Shown piece after piece: positions 15,781 to 25,211 of a DNA stretch of 64,000 nucleotides. A program made the translations under genes and the position numbers. Under the pieces are notes generated by a model that was not told the origin of the DNA, ran no database searches, and was given only the letters and a program-made list of their open reading frames with translations. This DNA is from DASVHS01 sp035468985 (GTDB lineage: Bacteria > Acidobacteriota > Thermoanaerobaculia > Gp7-AA8). Each line of letters begins with the position of its first letter. Position 1 is the stretch's first letter. Location of the stretch: positions 62,001 to 126,000 of the forward strand of contig DATISF010000064.1 of NCBI GenBank assembly GCA_035468985.1, given 5' to 3'.

Positions 15781-16581
15781 ATGAGACGACTGCTTGTCAT
15801 CGCTCTTTTCTTCATCGCCACCGCTTCATTCGCAGGTGTCGTGCAGCCTCTCGGGGCGGCGCCGCAGGTCCTGATCCCCGCTGCCGGCAGCACGGCCGGA
15901 GCAAACGGGACGTTCTTCCATTCCGACATCAGCATCATCAACCTGGCCACGCACGACCAGGCCGTTCTTCTGCAGTGGCTCCCGCAGGCCGGCACAGGAT
16001 CGAACATGACGAACACGTTCACCCTGCCGGCGCGCAGCGGAATCCGCTCGGCCGATTTCGTCCACGACTACCTGAACACGACCGGCCTCGGCTCGATCAT
16101 CATCAGCGGGACGACCGCCGGCGGCGATGCCGATGCCACGGCGACGCTGTACGTGAACTCGCGGATCTGGACGCAGCAGCCGAACACGAACGGCACCACC
16201 TCCCAGAGCTTTCCGGCAATTCCTCTGAACACCATCAACACCCAGGTCGCGGCGCTGTTCGCGGTCGGAGGCCCGGACAACTCGGCGAATTACCGTGTCA
16301 ACGTCGGCATCGTGAACGTCGATCCGAACAACACCCAGACGTTCGTCGTCCAGGTTCCGCAGGCCGGAGGCAACCCGCAGGCATTCATCGTGACGGTTCC
16401 CCCGATGTCGATGCAGCAGCTGGCGCTCGGAAACAACACCCAGCCTTCGACGCAGGTGAACATCCAGAACGCGACCGCCACCGCGACGCGGTCGAATCTC
16501 TGGACGGCCTACTCGTCGACCGTCGACAACATCACCGGCGACGCCTGGTCGGAGATGGCCGTCGCCGGAACGACGCAGTAA
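15781..16581 (+). CDS. Secreted beta-rich protein of unknown function
   Basis: This is a 266-residue protein with a signal peptide (RRLLVIALFFIATASFAG). The mature region is rich in Asn, Thr, Gly and Val with alternating strand-like pattern (FFHSDISIINLATHDQAVLL, YRVNVGIVNVDPNNTQTFVV). The phrase pattern RVNVGIVNVDPNNTQ is echoed by RTNIGFFNPNQGSA in the CHRD-domain protein encoded at 50385-51554, suggesting a shared extracellular domain. Function unknown. The upstream 68 bp holds a hairpin (GGTCTCC-GCC-GGGAGACC) right before the start. Confidence 0.75.
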   Translation: MRRLLVIALFFIATASFAGVVQPLGAAPQVLIPAAGSTAGANGTFFHSDISIINLATHDQAVLLQWLPQAGTGSNMTNTFTLPARSGIRSADFVHDYLNTTGLGSIIISGTTAGGDADATATLYVNSRIWTQQPNTNGTTSQSFPAIPLNTINTQVAALFAVGGPDNSANYRVNVGIVNVDPNNTQTFVVQVPQAGGNPQAFIVTVPPMSMQQLALGNNTQPSTQVNIQNATATATRSNLWTAYSSTVDNITGDAWSEMAVAGTTQ

Positions 16582-16632
16582 ACGTAGGGCCGACTCTCAG
16601 TCGGCCGGCCGGCTGGAGAAGCCGGCCGTACG

Positions 16633-16634
<2 letters not shown>
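16582..16634. terminator. Double hairpin between convergent genes
   Basis: The stem GGCCGACT-CTC-AGTCGGCC is identical to one at 2188-2206, followed by a second GC-rich stem (GCCGGCT/AGCCGGC), all bracketed by ACGTAGG and TACGT. It separates the secreted-protein gene from the convergent POT transporter and may terminate both. Confidence 0.55.
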
Positions 16635-17976
<1,342 letters not shown>

Positions 17977-17993
17977 AAGATGCTTCGCGCGAC

Positions 17994-19055
17994 ATGCTGA
18001 GGATTGAAGAGAACATTCCTCTCGCGCCGTTGACCACGATCGGCATCGGCGGGCCGGCGCGTTATTTCATCCGCGGCACGACCGTGGACGAGATCCGCGA
18101 GGCCGTCGACTGGTCGGCGCAACACTCACAGCCTCTGTTCATCCTCGGCGGAGGAAGCAATCTGCTGATCTCGGACGGCGGCTTCCCCGGCCTCGTCCTG
18201 CAGATCGACCTGCGCGGCATCGTGGTCGAGAGCGAGGACGAATTCGCGACGGTGAAAGTCGCGGCCGCCGAGCCGTGGGACGCGTTCGTGGCCATGGCAG
18301 TCGAGCACCGGTGGGCGGGGATCGAATGCCTCTCCGGCATCCCGGGGTCAACCGGCGCGACCCCAATCCAGGACGTCGGCGCGTACGGGCAGGACGTCAG
18401 CGAGACCATCATCCGCGTCGAGGTGCTCGACCGCACCACGGGCCTGGTGAAGTCGCTGACGAACTGGGACTGCCGTTTCGGATATCGGACGAGCCTCTTC
18501 AAGAACTTCCAACGCGATCGCTACGTCGTCCTCAATGTGACCTTTCGGCTGAAAGTGGGCGGCGATGCGAGCGTTCGCTATCCCGAGCTTCGGCGCTACC
18601 TCGATGAGCGCGGCCACTCCGAGCGCGACCTTCGGCTCGTGCGCGATGCGGTGATCGCCATTCGCAAGCGGAAGGGAATGGTCATCGATCCACGCGATCC
18701 GGACACGCGCAGCGACGGATCGTTTTTCACGAATCCCGTGCTCAGCGCAGCCGAGCTCGAGCGCTTCCTGAAGAAGAGTGACGCGGCGAGCGCGCCGAGC
18801 TTTCCTGCATCCAACGGAACCGTGAAGTTGTCCGCGGCGTGGCTCATCGAGCATGCCGGATTCACCAAGGGGTTCGTGCACGGCAACGTCGGGTTGTCGA
18901 CGAAGCACACGCTGGCCGTGATCAATCGCGGCGGAGGGACGGCTCGCGAAGTGCGCGAGCTCGTGTCGATGGTGCAGCAGCGTGTGCGCGAGACGTTCGG
19001 GGTCGATCTTCACCCTGAGCCGAACTTCATCGGCTTCGAGGAAACGTCATCCTGA
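17994..19055 (+). CDS. murB: UDP-N-acetylmuramate dehydrogenase
   Basis: This 353-residue FAD enzyme reduces UDP-GlcNAc-enolpyruvate to UDP-MurNAc in peptidoglycan synthesis. Visible motifs are the FAD-binding GGGSNLLISDGG and SGIPGSTGATPIQDVGAYG, the catalytic-Ser region SDGSFFTNPV and the C-terminal Glu in HPEPNFIG. Length and insert pattern fit type I MurB. The last codons (ETSS) and the TGA come from an adjacent CGTCATCCTGAG palindrome, so the natural C terminus has been replaced by a few repeat-encoded residues. It is isolated from other mur genes. Confidence 0.95.
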   Translation: MLRIEENIPLAPLTTIGIGGPARYFIRGTTVDEIREAVDWSAQHSQPLFILGGGSNLLISDGGFPGLVLQIDLRGIVVESEDEFATVKVAAAEPWDAFVAMAVEHRWAGIECLSGIPGSTGATPIQDVGAYGQDVSETIIRVEVLDRTTGLVKSLTNWDCRFGYRTSLFKNFQRDRYVVLNVTFRLKVGGDASVRYPELRRYLDERGHSERDLRLVRDAVIAIRKRKGMVIDPRDPDTRSDGSFFTNPVLSAAELERFLKKSDAASAPSFPASNGTVKLSAAWLIEHAGFTKGFVHGNVGLSTKHTLAVINRGGGTAREVRELVSMVQQRVRETFGVDLHPEPNFIGFEETSS

Positions 19056-19113
19056 GCCGCGAGGCGGCGAAGGATCTCGACGAACGAGATTCTTCGCTTC
19101 GCTCCGAATGACG
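19045..19113. repeat. REP/MITE-like palindrome copy overlapping the murB stop
   Basis: CGTCATCCTGAGCCGCGAGG to CTCCGAATGACG. The left arm contributes the last codons and stop of murB; the right arm is diverged (GAATGACG instead of GGATGACG). Confidence 0.82.
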
Positions 19114-19117
19114 CGGC

Positions 19118-19804
19118 TCACTGATTTCCGGCGACGACGCGCATGCGCTCGAAGACGATGGCGATCGTCGAGATGTCGACGCTGCGCTCGAGATACTCCC
19201 AGACCGCGAGCACGTCTTCGCGGTTCCGGATGGCGTCGGTGGCGATGTTCGTGCCGTCATGCGTGATCGCGTATTTCGCGCGCTGATACCAGCGCTGCGC
19301 CTCGAGCGGATCGGCCAACAGCTGTTTGCGGGCATGCTCGATCAGCAGCTGCGTGTCGGGCGGAATGTCGATCTCGGGATGGAGGAGCTTCACGATCGGC
19401 CGGCCGCTCTTCTCGGCGATCTTTTGGAGCTCGCGCTTCTTTTTCTTCTCGAGCGACTCGGGATCGGGCGCGATGACGCCGCGATCGAGCAGCCCCTGGA
19501 GCGCGACCTCGTACTCGGGCGCCTCGTGCTCGATGCGAAGGCCGGTCGTGTAGAGATATTTCCCCTTCTCGTTCGGCGTCTTCGAGAGATGGCTCCAGAT
19601 GCACAGCGCCTGGATGCTGACAGCGATGTCGCCGCGCTTGAACCACAACCGCGCCGTCATGCCGAGGCGAAGCGGTTGCGCGTGAGCGACCTGGGCCCCG
19701 CGGGTGCTGACGTTGAGAAGTGCCACATCGGCCGAGCCAAACCGCCCCTCGACCGGTTCTGAAAACACGAATCGCTCAGTTTCCCTGAGCTCAGAGACTT
19801 CCAT
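19118..19804 (-). CDS. PilZ domain protein
   Basis: This 228-residue protein starts with a PilZ domain (about 1-105). It holds the two c-di-GMP motifs: RxxxR as RETER (residues 7-11) and NxSxxG as NVSTRG (near 33-38). The C-terminal half is a Lys/Glu-rich helical region (LEKKKKRELQKIAEKSGRP) followed by an alpha-helical domain. It is predicted to bind c-di-GMP; its downstream partner is unknown. It is the only c-di-GMP-related gene in the window. Confidence 0.85.
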   Translation of the reverse strand: MEVSELRETERFVFSEPVEGRFGSADVALLNVSTRGAQVAHAQPLRLGMTARLWFKRGDIAVSIQALCIWSHLSKTPNEKGKYLYTTGLRIEHEAPEYEVALQGLLDRGVIAPDPESLEKKKKRELQKIAEKSGRPIVKLLHPEIDIPPDTQLLIEHARKQLLADPLEAQRWYQRAKYAITHDGTNIATDAIRNREDVLAVWEYLERSVDISTIAIVFERMRVVAGNQ

Positions 19805-19831
19805 GATTAGGACCCCAGACCCGCGTGCATT

Positions 19832-20266
19832 TTAGCGCGCTTTTCGTGGCTCTTCTTCGACGTAGGGCGCCAGCCTCTGACGAATCGTGTCAGGCACCGG
19901 CACCGGCTCGAACTTTCCCCGTCCCACGGTGACGAGGACGTACTGGCCCGTGGCAACAATGGCGTCGGGCGACTCCTTCCGTTTCACCTCGAAATTGAGC
20001 CGGATCGACGTTCGCCCGATGTGGCCGAAATACGCCTCGACGACCAGCAGCTCATCGAGCGTGACCGGCTGAAAAAAGTCGCATTCGACGTGCACCCGCG
20101 GCAGCCAGATGCCGATCTCCTCGAACAGGGTCTTGTATGCCAGCCCGCACGAGCGGAACAGCTCCACCTCGGCCAGCCCGAAGAAGCGGAGATAGGCCTG
20201 GTAGTTGATGATGCCGGCGGCATCGATGTCTTCCCAGCGGACGTATTCGGAGACGGAAAAGCGCAT
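19832..20266 (-). CDS. Acyl-CoA thioesterase, hot-dog fold (YbgC/FadM-like)
   Basis: This 144-residue protein is of the 4-hydroxybenzoyl-CoA thioesterase type, with the family N terminus RWEDIDAAGIINYQAYLRFF containing the catalytic Asp. Related enzymes hydrolyse short or medium acyl-CoA. I chose ATG 20266 because the homologous region starts there; the frame stays open upstream only because it runs through a heptamer repeat. It is 27 bp downstream of the PilZ gene on the same strand, but the two are in the reverse transcription order and no functional link is evident. Confidence 0.87.
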   Translation of the reverse strand: MRFSVSEYVRWEDIDAAGIINYQAYLRFFGLAEVELFRSCGLAYKTLFEEIGIWLPRVHVECDFFQPVTLDELLVVEAYFGHIGRTSIRLNFEVKRKESPDAIVATGQYVLVTVGRGKFEPVPVPDTIRQRLAPYVEEEPRKAR

Positions 20267-20405
20267 GTTCGGAGTTCGGAGTTCGGAGTTCGGGATTCGG
20301 AGTTCGGGATTCGGGATTAGGGATTCGGAGCTCGGAGTTCGGGACTCGGGATTCGGGACGGGGATTGTATGGCCAATCCCGAATCCCGAAGCCCGAATCC
20401 CGATA
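20267..20405. repeat. Heptanucleotide tandem repeat, inverted pair (GGAGTTC/GGGATTC family)
   Basis: The left arm (20267-20362) has about 13 units such as GGAGTTC and GGGATTC. The right arm (20375-20405) has about four inverted units AATCCCG, AAGCCCG. It fills the whole divergent gap between the thioesterase and the amidohydrolase genes, so any promoters must lie in or overlap it. Confidence 0.87.
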
Positions 20406-20415
20406 GACTCACGCC

Positions 20416-21687
20416 ATGAAACGACTCGCGATCGTACTGTTCCTGCTCCTGATTGCTGGCGCCGCATTCGCCGCCGACAACCTGATCGTCCTCCGCGCGG
20501 CGCGCATGATCGATGCCCGCGGCGATGGCGTCATCTCGCCTGCCGTGATCGTCGTGCGCGGTAACAAGATCGAGAGCGCCGGCGCCTCCGCTGCCATTCC
20601 GCAGGGCGCGCAAGTCATCGACCTGGGCGACGCCACGCTGTTGCCTGGGCTGATCGACGTGCACACGCACATCATGCTGCAGGGCGACATCACCTCGGCC
20701 GATTACGACGACCAGCTGTTCAAGCAGTCGATGCCGTATCGCGCCCTGCTGGCCTCGCGCGGGGTGAAGATCGCGCTCGAGCATGGGTTCACGGCCATGC
20801 GCGACGTCGAGACCGAGGGGGCCATGTACACCGACGTCGACGTGAAGAAGGCGATCAACAACGGCGTGATCCCCGGACCGCGGCTGGAAGTATCAGGCCG
20901 GGCGATGTCTGTGACCGGTGGTTACGGCCCCAGCGGCTATGCGCCCGAGATCTCGTTCCCAAAGGGCGTGCAACTTGTCGACGGCGTCGAGAATGCGCGC
21001 AAGGCGGTGCGCGAGCAGATTGCCAACGGCGCCGACTGGATCAAGGTCTACGCGGACCGATCGTACTTCGTCGATAAGGACGGGAAGCTCTCCAGCATCC
21101 CGACGTTCACCGCGGACGAGATGAAGGCGATCGTCGAGGAAGCGCACCGGCTCCGCCACAAGGTCGCGGCGCACGCGATGGCCCGGCCCGGAATCGAAAA
21201 CGCGATCAACGCCGGCATCGACACGATCGAGCACGGCATCGCCATTCCCGACGATCTGCTCGACCGCATGAAGGCGCAGGGGATCTTCCTCTGCCCGACG
21301 CTGACGGTCACCGAGTATGTCGCGCCCGGCCGTGGTGGAGTGTGGGCGAAGACCATTCCCGATTTTCATCACGATTCGTTCGCTCGCGCGGTGCGCAAAG
21401 GCGTGAAGGTCGCTTTGGGCACCGACGTCGGCGGCTTCCCGTGGACCGAGATCAATCAGGCCCGCGAATTCTCGTACGAGACGAAGTACGGGATGACGCC
21501 CATGCAGGCCATCAAGTCGGCGACGATCGTCGCCGCGCAGCTCATGGGCTGGGACGACCGAATCGGCACGATCGAGCCGGGCAAACTGGCCGACATCGTC
21601 GCCGTTCCCGGAAATCCGCTGAGCGACATTTCGACCATGGAGAAGGTTTCGTTCGTGATGAAGGACGGCAGCGTGGTCAAACGTTAG
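20416..21687 (+). CDS. Exported metal-dependent amidohydrolase (imidazolonepropionase/prolidase-like)
   Basis: This is a 423-residue protein with a signal peptide (KRLAIVLFLLLIAGAAFA). The amidohydrolase metal motif HTH lies in GLIDVHTHIM, with later metal and catalytic residues in KVAAHAM, DTIEHGI and LGTDVGGFP. The exported members of this family include Xaa-Pro dipeptidases and related hydrolases. The substrate is not determined; given several other exported peptidases in the window a peptide substrate is plausible. Confidence 0.9.
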   Translation: MKRLAIVLFLLLIAGAAFAADNLIVLRAARMIDARGDGVISPAVIVVRGNKIESAGASAAIPQGAQVIDLGDATLLPGLIDVHTHIMLQGDITSADYDDQLFKQSMPYRALLASRGVKIALEHGFTAMRDVETEGAMYTDVDVKKAINNGVIPGPRLEVSGRAMSVTGGYGPSGYAPEISFPKGVQLVDGVENARKAVREQIANGADWIKVYADRSYFVDKDGKLSSIPTFTADEMKAIVEEAHRLRHKVAAHAMARPGIENAINAGIDTIEHGIAIPDDLLDRMKAQGIFLCPTLTVTEYVAPGRGGVWAKTIPDFHHDSFARAVRKGVKVALGTDVGGFPWTEINQAREFSYETKYGMTPMQAIKSATIVAAQLMGWDDRIGTIEPGKLADIVAVPGNPLSDISTMEKVSFVMKDGSVVKR

Positions 21688-21751
21688 CCGGTCTGTTAAC
21701 CAAAACCTCCCCCCGCACGTAGTAGTGGGCAGAGTAGACGGAGGTTTTTCA

Positions 21752-22225
21752 ATGGGTCCCACAGAATTCGTCGCCGATGCGCTGATCCCCCTTGTCGGGC
21801 TGGTCATGTCGTTCGTGGCGGTGATCGTGATCGTCGTCATCGTGACGCGGTCTCGGCAGCGGAAGATGGAGATGCAGGTGGAGCTGCAGGCGAAGCTCAT
21901 CGACAAATTCGGCTCGTCGACGGAGCTCGTCACGTTCCTGCAGTCGGAAACCGGCCGGCGTTTTGTTAATAACGTGCAGACCGGCAACAAGAGCATGGCC
22001 CGCGACAAGGTGGCCGGCGGGGTCCGAAGCGGCATCGTCTTCACCGCCATGGGTGTCGGCTTCCTGGCGCTCTGGCCGATCACGGGAACGCGAGGGCTGG
22101 CCTGGCCCGGCGTGATGCTCCTCGTGCTCGGGCTGGCCTTCTTCGCCAGCGCGTACGCGACGCTGCGCTTCTCCGACAACCGCCCTGCTGACACGCCTGC
22201 TCTTCCGCCGTCGATCGAGAGCTGA
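21752..22225 (+). CDS. Small membrane protein upstream of ECF sigma factor
   Basis: This is a 157-residue protein with an N-terminal membrane helix (LVGLVMSFVAVIVIVVIV), a short charged segment, and two more C-terminal helices (GIVFTAMGVGFLALWP, VMLLVLGLAFFASAYA). GGAGG lies 9 bp before ATG 21752. It is 9 bp upstream of the sigma-factor gene, so the three genes form one unit. It could be a membrane partner of the sigma/anti-sigma pair, but I do not recognise the family and this is inference. Confidence 0.75.
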   Translation: MGPTEFVADALIPLVGLVMSFVAVIVIVVIVTRSRQRKMEMQVELQAKLIDKFGSSTELVTFLQSETGRRFVNNVQTGNKSMARDKVAGGVRSGIVFTAMGVGFLALWPITGTRGLAWPGVMLLVLGLAFFASAYATLRFSDNRPADTPALPPSIES

Positions 22226-22234
22226 TGGATCGTC

Positions 22235-22813
22235 ATGACGGCGGAGAGCGTTCTCGTGCCCTCGCCGCTCGCGTTCGCCGAGGAACGAACGAGCGGACGG
22301 CCGAATAGACCGATGGACGAGGCCCAGTTCGACGCCTTCTATCGCAAGACGGCGGCCGGCCTCTGGTCCTACATGCATCGGCTGACGGGCGATCCGGCCG
22401 TTGCCGACGATCTCGTGCAGAAAGCGTTCTTCCGTTTTCTGCGCGCCAACCCGGCGCTCTCCGGCGACGAGCACATGCGCGCGTGGCTGTACCGCACGGC
22501 GACGAACCTGGCCCTCGATCACTTTCGCGAAGTCAAACGTGGAGCGGCGGCCTTCCTCGGCCGCTGGACGACGGGCGAGGCGCCCGTCGCTCCACTGGAA
22601 TTGCGGCACGATCTCTCGCGCGTCTTCGCGGAGCTCAAGCCGCAGGAGCGCGCGCTGTTGTGGCTCGCGCACGTCGAAGAATCGAATCACGAAGAAATCG
22701 GCGAGGCCCTCGGCGTGAAGGCCAAGAGCGTGCGCGTCCTGTTGTTCCGCGCGCGCAAGCGCCTCGCCGAGCTGCTGACGCGCCGTGGCATCGGACCGGA
22801 GGCTTTGCGATGA
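22235..22813 (+). CDS. RNA polymerase sigma factor, sigma-70 family (ECF type)
   Basis: This protein has region 2 (residues about 30-95, LTGDPAVADDLVQKAFFRFL and AWLYRTATNLALDHFRE) and region 4 (about 130-185, LKPQERALLWLAHVEESNHE and VRVLLFRARKRLAELL), as in ECF factors. It directs RNA polymerase to a specific regulon. ATG 22235 gives 192 residues; ATG 22313 gives 166 and matches the usual ECF length better. It overlaps the next gene by ATGA, fitting a sigma/anti-sigma pair. Confidence 0.9.
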   Translation: MTAESVLVPSPLAFAEERTSGRPNRPMDEAQFDAFYRKTAAGLWSYMHRLTGDPAVADDLVQKAFFRFLRANPALSGDEHMRAWLYRTATNLALDHFREVKRGAAAFLGRWTTGEAPVAPLELRHDLSRVFAELKPQERALLWLAHVEESNHEEIGEALGVKAKSVRVLLFRARKRLAELLTRRGIGPEALR

Positions 22814-23286
22814 GCGAGCCTTGCCGTCACGAGCCGCAGGTCCGCCGCGCCGCCGCGGAGGATCGCTGGACCGATATGCTGCGCGAACACGTGAAGACTT
22901 GTGCCGACTGCGCCGCGGCCGCAGCCGCCGCGCCATTCATGAGCCGGTTCGCGCGGCTCGACGAACGGCAGCGCAAGCTTCCCGATCCGAGCGTCGTCTG
23001 GCTGAAAGCGCAGCTGCTGCGCGGCAGCGCCATCGCCGACCGCGCCGCCCGCCCGCTCAGCATCGTTCAGATGATCGCTTACACTGTGGTCGCCGTCGGC
23101 TGGGCCTCGGTTCTCACCTGGAAATGGGCCGACCTGCAGCGCTGGCTCCTCGGCTTCACACCGACGCACATCGTCGCCGGCGTCGCCCAGTACTCACCGC
23201 TGTCGATGGCGTTTCTGCTGACCGTGGTCGTTCTTGCGACGATGACCGTAATGCTGGCGTTGCACACGATTCTGGCTGAGGACTGA
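22810..23286 (+). CDS. Probable zinc-finger anti-sigma factor
   Basis: This 158-residue protein has an N-terminal HxxxCxxC motif (HVKTCADC, about residues 27-34), typical of zinc-containing anti-sigma domains. Two C-terminal membrane helices (IVQMIAYTVVAVGWASVL, MAFLLTVVVLATMTVMLAL) follow. It would hold the sigma factor at the inner membrane until a signal arrives. ATG 22810 overlaps the sigma gene stop, which strengthens the assignment. The signal is unknown. Confidence 0.8.
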   Translation: MSEPCRHEPQVRRAAAEDRWTDMLREHVKTCADCAAAAAAAPFMSRFARLDERQRKLPDPSVVWLKAQLLRGSAIADRAARPLSIVQMIAYTVVAVGWASVLTWKWADLQRWLLGFTPTHIVAGVAQYSPLSMAFLLTVVVLATMTVMLALHTILAED

Positions 23287-23373
23287 GGCGGAAGGTTCGG
23301 GCCGGGCTTCGGCGAGGTTTCGCTCGGGTCATGCCGCACCTTGAACCGCGAAACCGCGCCGAAACCCGCTAGA

Positions 23374-23501
23374 GGGAACCTCCGCGCAAGTCGTTGTTCC
23401 CGTCATCCTGAGCCGCGAAGACGGCGAAGGATCTCGAAATGGCAGGCGTTTTCGCATTCTGAGATCCTTCGTCGCGCTTCGCCGACTCAGGATGACGTGA
23501 A
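23374..23501. repeat. REP/MITE-like element, long left arm
   Basis: The left outer arm GGAACCTCCGCGCAAGTCGT precedes a CGTCATCCTGAGCCGCGAAG core arm; the right side ends CTCAGGATGACGTGAAC without the outer arm. The core is almost identical to the copy at 23631. Confidence 0.87.
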
Positions 23502-23630
23502 CATCCAGGTGCAGGTGGCCACGGCAACGAGGGCGGCCACGACGATCGCCGACGATCGCCGCGCTCGCGGCCGGTGCAATCATTGCCCTGCTGACCAGGA
23601 ACGGACGACGCGCGCCGGCATGACGGCTGG

Positions 23631-23771
23631 GGAATCTCCGCGCGAGTCGTTGTTCCCGTCATCCTGAGCCGCGAAGACGGCGAAGGATCTCGAAATGGCA
23701 GGCGTTTTCGCATTCTGAGATCCTTCGTCGCGCTTCGCCGACTCAGGATGACGACTGCGCAGAGGTTGCCT
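23631..23771. repeat. REP/MITE-like element, long form
   Basis: Outer arms GGAATCTCCGCGCGAGTCGT and GACTGCGCAGAGGTTGCC surround the core; the end (GCAGAGGTTGCCTAG) is immediately duplicated at 23774-23788. It is about 50 bp from the tam stop codon's end of the gene. Confidence 0.87.
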
Positions 23772-23784
23772 AGGCAGAGGTTGC

Positions 23785-24528
23785 CTAGAACGTTCCCCAC
23801 ATCAAAATCCGCTTGTACGTGTAGAAGTACGGCGTTTTTTCGCCGAGGCGCGACAGCAGGCGCGACGAGTACTGCTCGAGGAATCGCGGGTAGCGATCGC
23901 CGAGGCGGCGCTCGTAGTCGGTGAGGAGCGTGCCCTTGACCCAATCGATCACGCTGGCCGGCGACGCGAGCTCGTGTCCGTAAACCTGCAGGCGGACGTG
24001 CTGGCGTTTGAACCCGATCGCGTAGAGCAGGCTCGCGTACTCCTCGACCCGCAGCATGGGATCGCGCCGCGGCTCGATTCCGAACGAGCGGGCGGTGTCT
24101 GCCGCCACGGCGTGCGAGGGATGATCGTCATTCGCCGGCATCTGGATCGCGATCTGCCCGCGCTCGCTGAGGAAGCTCGCCAGCCGCCGCAAGAGCACGG
24201 CATGGTCGGGCACCCACTGCAGCGCGGCATTCGAGAAGATCAGATCGAACGGATCATCGGCGACGAAGGCCTCGATGTCACCGCGCTCGAAGCGGAGCAT
24301 TTTCGCGCCGAATGCATCCGACTTCAGCAGCATCGTCTCCGAATTGTCGATGCCGATCGTCTCTTTCGCGGCGAGATGCTGGTGCAGCTCGCGCGTCAGC
24401 TCACCGGTGCCGCATCCGAGGTCGACGATGCGCATGTGCGGACGGTGCTCGAGCAGATTGACGAGATCGCGGAAGGGCTGCTTCCGCTCGTCCTTGAATC
24501 GCTCGTACTGCTCGGGATTCCAGCTCAC
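23785..24528 (-). CDS. tam: Trans-aconitate 2-methyltransferase-like SAM methyltransferase
   Basis: This 247-residue class I methyltransferase begins WNPEQYERFKDERKQPFRDL. It has the SAM-binding motif VDLGCGTGELTREL (about 36-49), and the tam-like stretch SNAALQWVPDH (about 98-108). Tam methylates trans-aconitate, an inhibitor by-product of the TCA cycle. The substrate is inferred from overall similarity. It overlaps the upstream TetR gene by ATGA, so the two are expressed together and the regulator may control it. Confidence 0.85.
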   Translation of the reverse strand: MSWNPEQYERFKDERKQPFRDLVNLLEHRPHMRIVDLGCGTGELTRELHQHLAAKETIGIDNSETMLLKSDAFGAKMLRFERGDIEAFVADDPFDLIFSNAALQWVPDHAVLLRRLASFLSERGQIAIQMPANDDHPSHAVAADTARSFGIEPRRDPMLRVEEYASLLYAIGFKRQHVRLQVYGHELASPASVIDWVKGTLLTDYERRLGDRYPRFLEQYSSRLLSRLGEKTPYFYTYKRILMWGTF

Positions 24529-25136
24529 TCGATCATTCCGGCCCTGAGAATGTCCGCGATCTCGCGAACGACCTGCGCCGACTCCTTGCCGAACGGTTCC
24601 GGCACTTTGAAGACGACTTCGATCGTAAAGTAACTGAAAAAGATCCGCGTGGTGAGCATGAGAGCGGAGATGGGCGCGACGCCCGGGCGCAAACGGGCCG
24701 CGATGCGGCCGAGGGCGCCGTCCTTCGCCAGCGTCTCCTCGAAACGCTTGGCCATCTCGCCGTAGAACCGGCGGACGTGCGAGCCGTCGAACTCCAGCAC
24801 ATCGACGTAGATGAGGATGAAATGGCGCCGGAACTCGCGGATGCTCTCGCGCGCCGCGAGCCCGAGCTCTTCCAGGTTGTCGGGAAACTGGCCGCCGATC
24901 AGCGCACGTTGAAACGGGAAGCGGCGCGTATTGGTGAGGTTCAGCAGCTCGTCGAGGAGCGTCTTGAAGATCGCTTCCTTGTCCGGAAAGTGGTGATAGA
25001 CGTTCCCAGTCGAGATCCCGGCGCCCTCGGCGATGTCACGCACACTCGTGGCGCGGTAGCCGTGGCGTGAAAAAAGATCCAGCGCGGAATCGAGAACCAG
25101 GCGCCGGCTTCGCTCCGACTTCTCTCCCCGCTGCAC
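24525..25136 (-). CDS. TetR/AcrR family transcriptional regulator
   Basis: This 203-residue repressor has an N-terminal TetR helix-turn-helix (ALDLFSRHGYRATSVRDIAE and GISTGNVYHHFPDKEAIFK) and a helical ligand-binding domain. It starts at ATG 25136, is coupled to tam downstream, and is divergent from amt with a 75-bp gap. It could therefore control tam, amt, or itself. I see no clear palindromic operator in the gap. Confidence 0.9.
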   Translation of the reverse strand: MQRGEKSERSRRLVLDSALDLFSRHGYRATSVRDIAEGAGISTGNVYHHFPDKEAIFKTLLDELLNLTNTRRFPFQRALIGGQFPDNLEELGLAARESIREFRRHFILIYVDVLEFDGSHVRRFYGEMAKRFEETLAKDGALGRIAARLRPGVAPISALMLTTRIFFSYFTIEVVFKVPEPFGKESAQVVREIADILRAGMIE

Positions 25137-25211
25137 GGCCCAAACAGGCTAGCACACCGATTCGCGGTGACTCGATCTATAATTGCAAAAACCACGGAGG
25201 TGCCCCAGCCC

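Larger units (their letters stand above)
23287..23784. other. 498-bp intergenic region without a recognisable gene
   Basis: It holds two nearly identical palindromic elements (23374-23501 and 23631-23771) separated by about 130 bp, and a GC-rich lead segment at 23287-23373. The spacer has short membrane-helix-like frames on both strands that end in the palindromes, but none has a convincing start or length. Confidence 0.6.

Noticed and set aside
23502..23630. Short membrane-helix-like peptides between two palindromes
   Set aside because: Both strands give hydrophobic stretches but no start with a ribosome site and lengths under 45 residues; most likely a gene remnant or chance.
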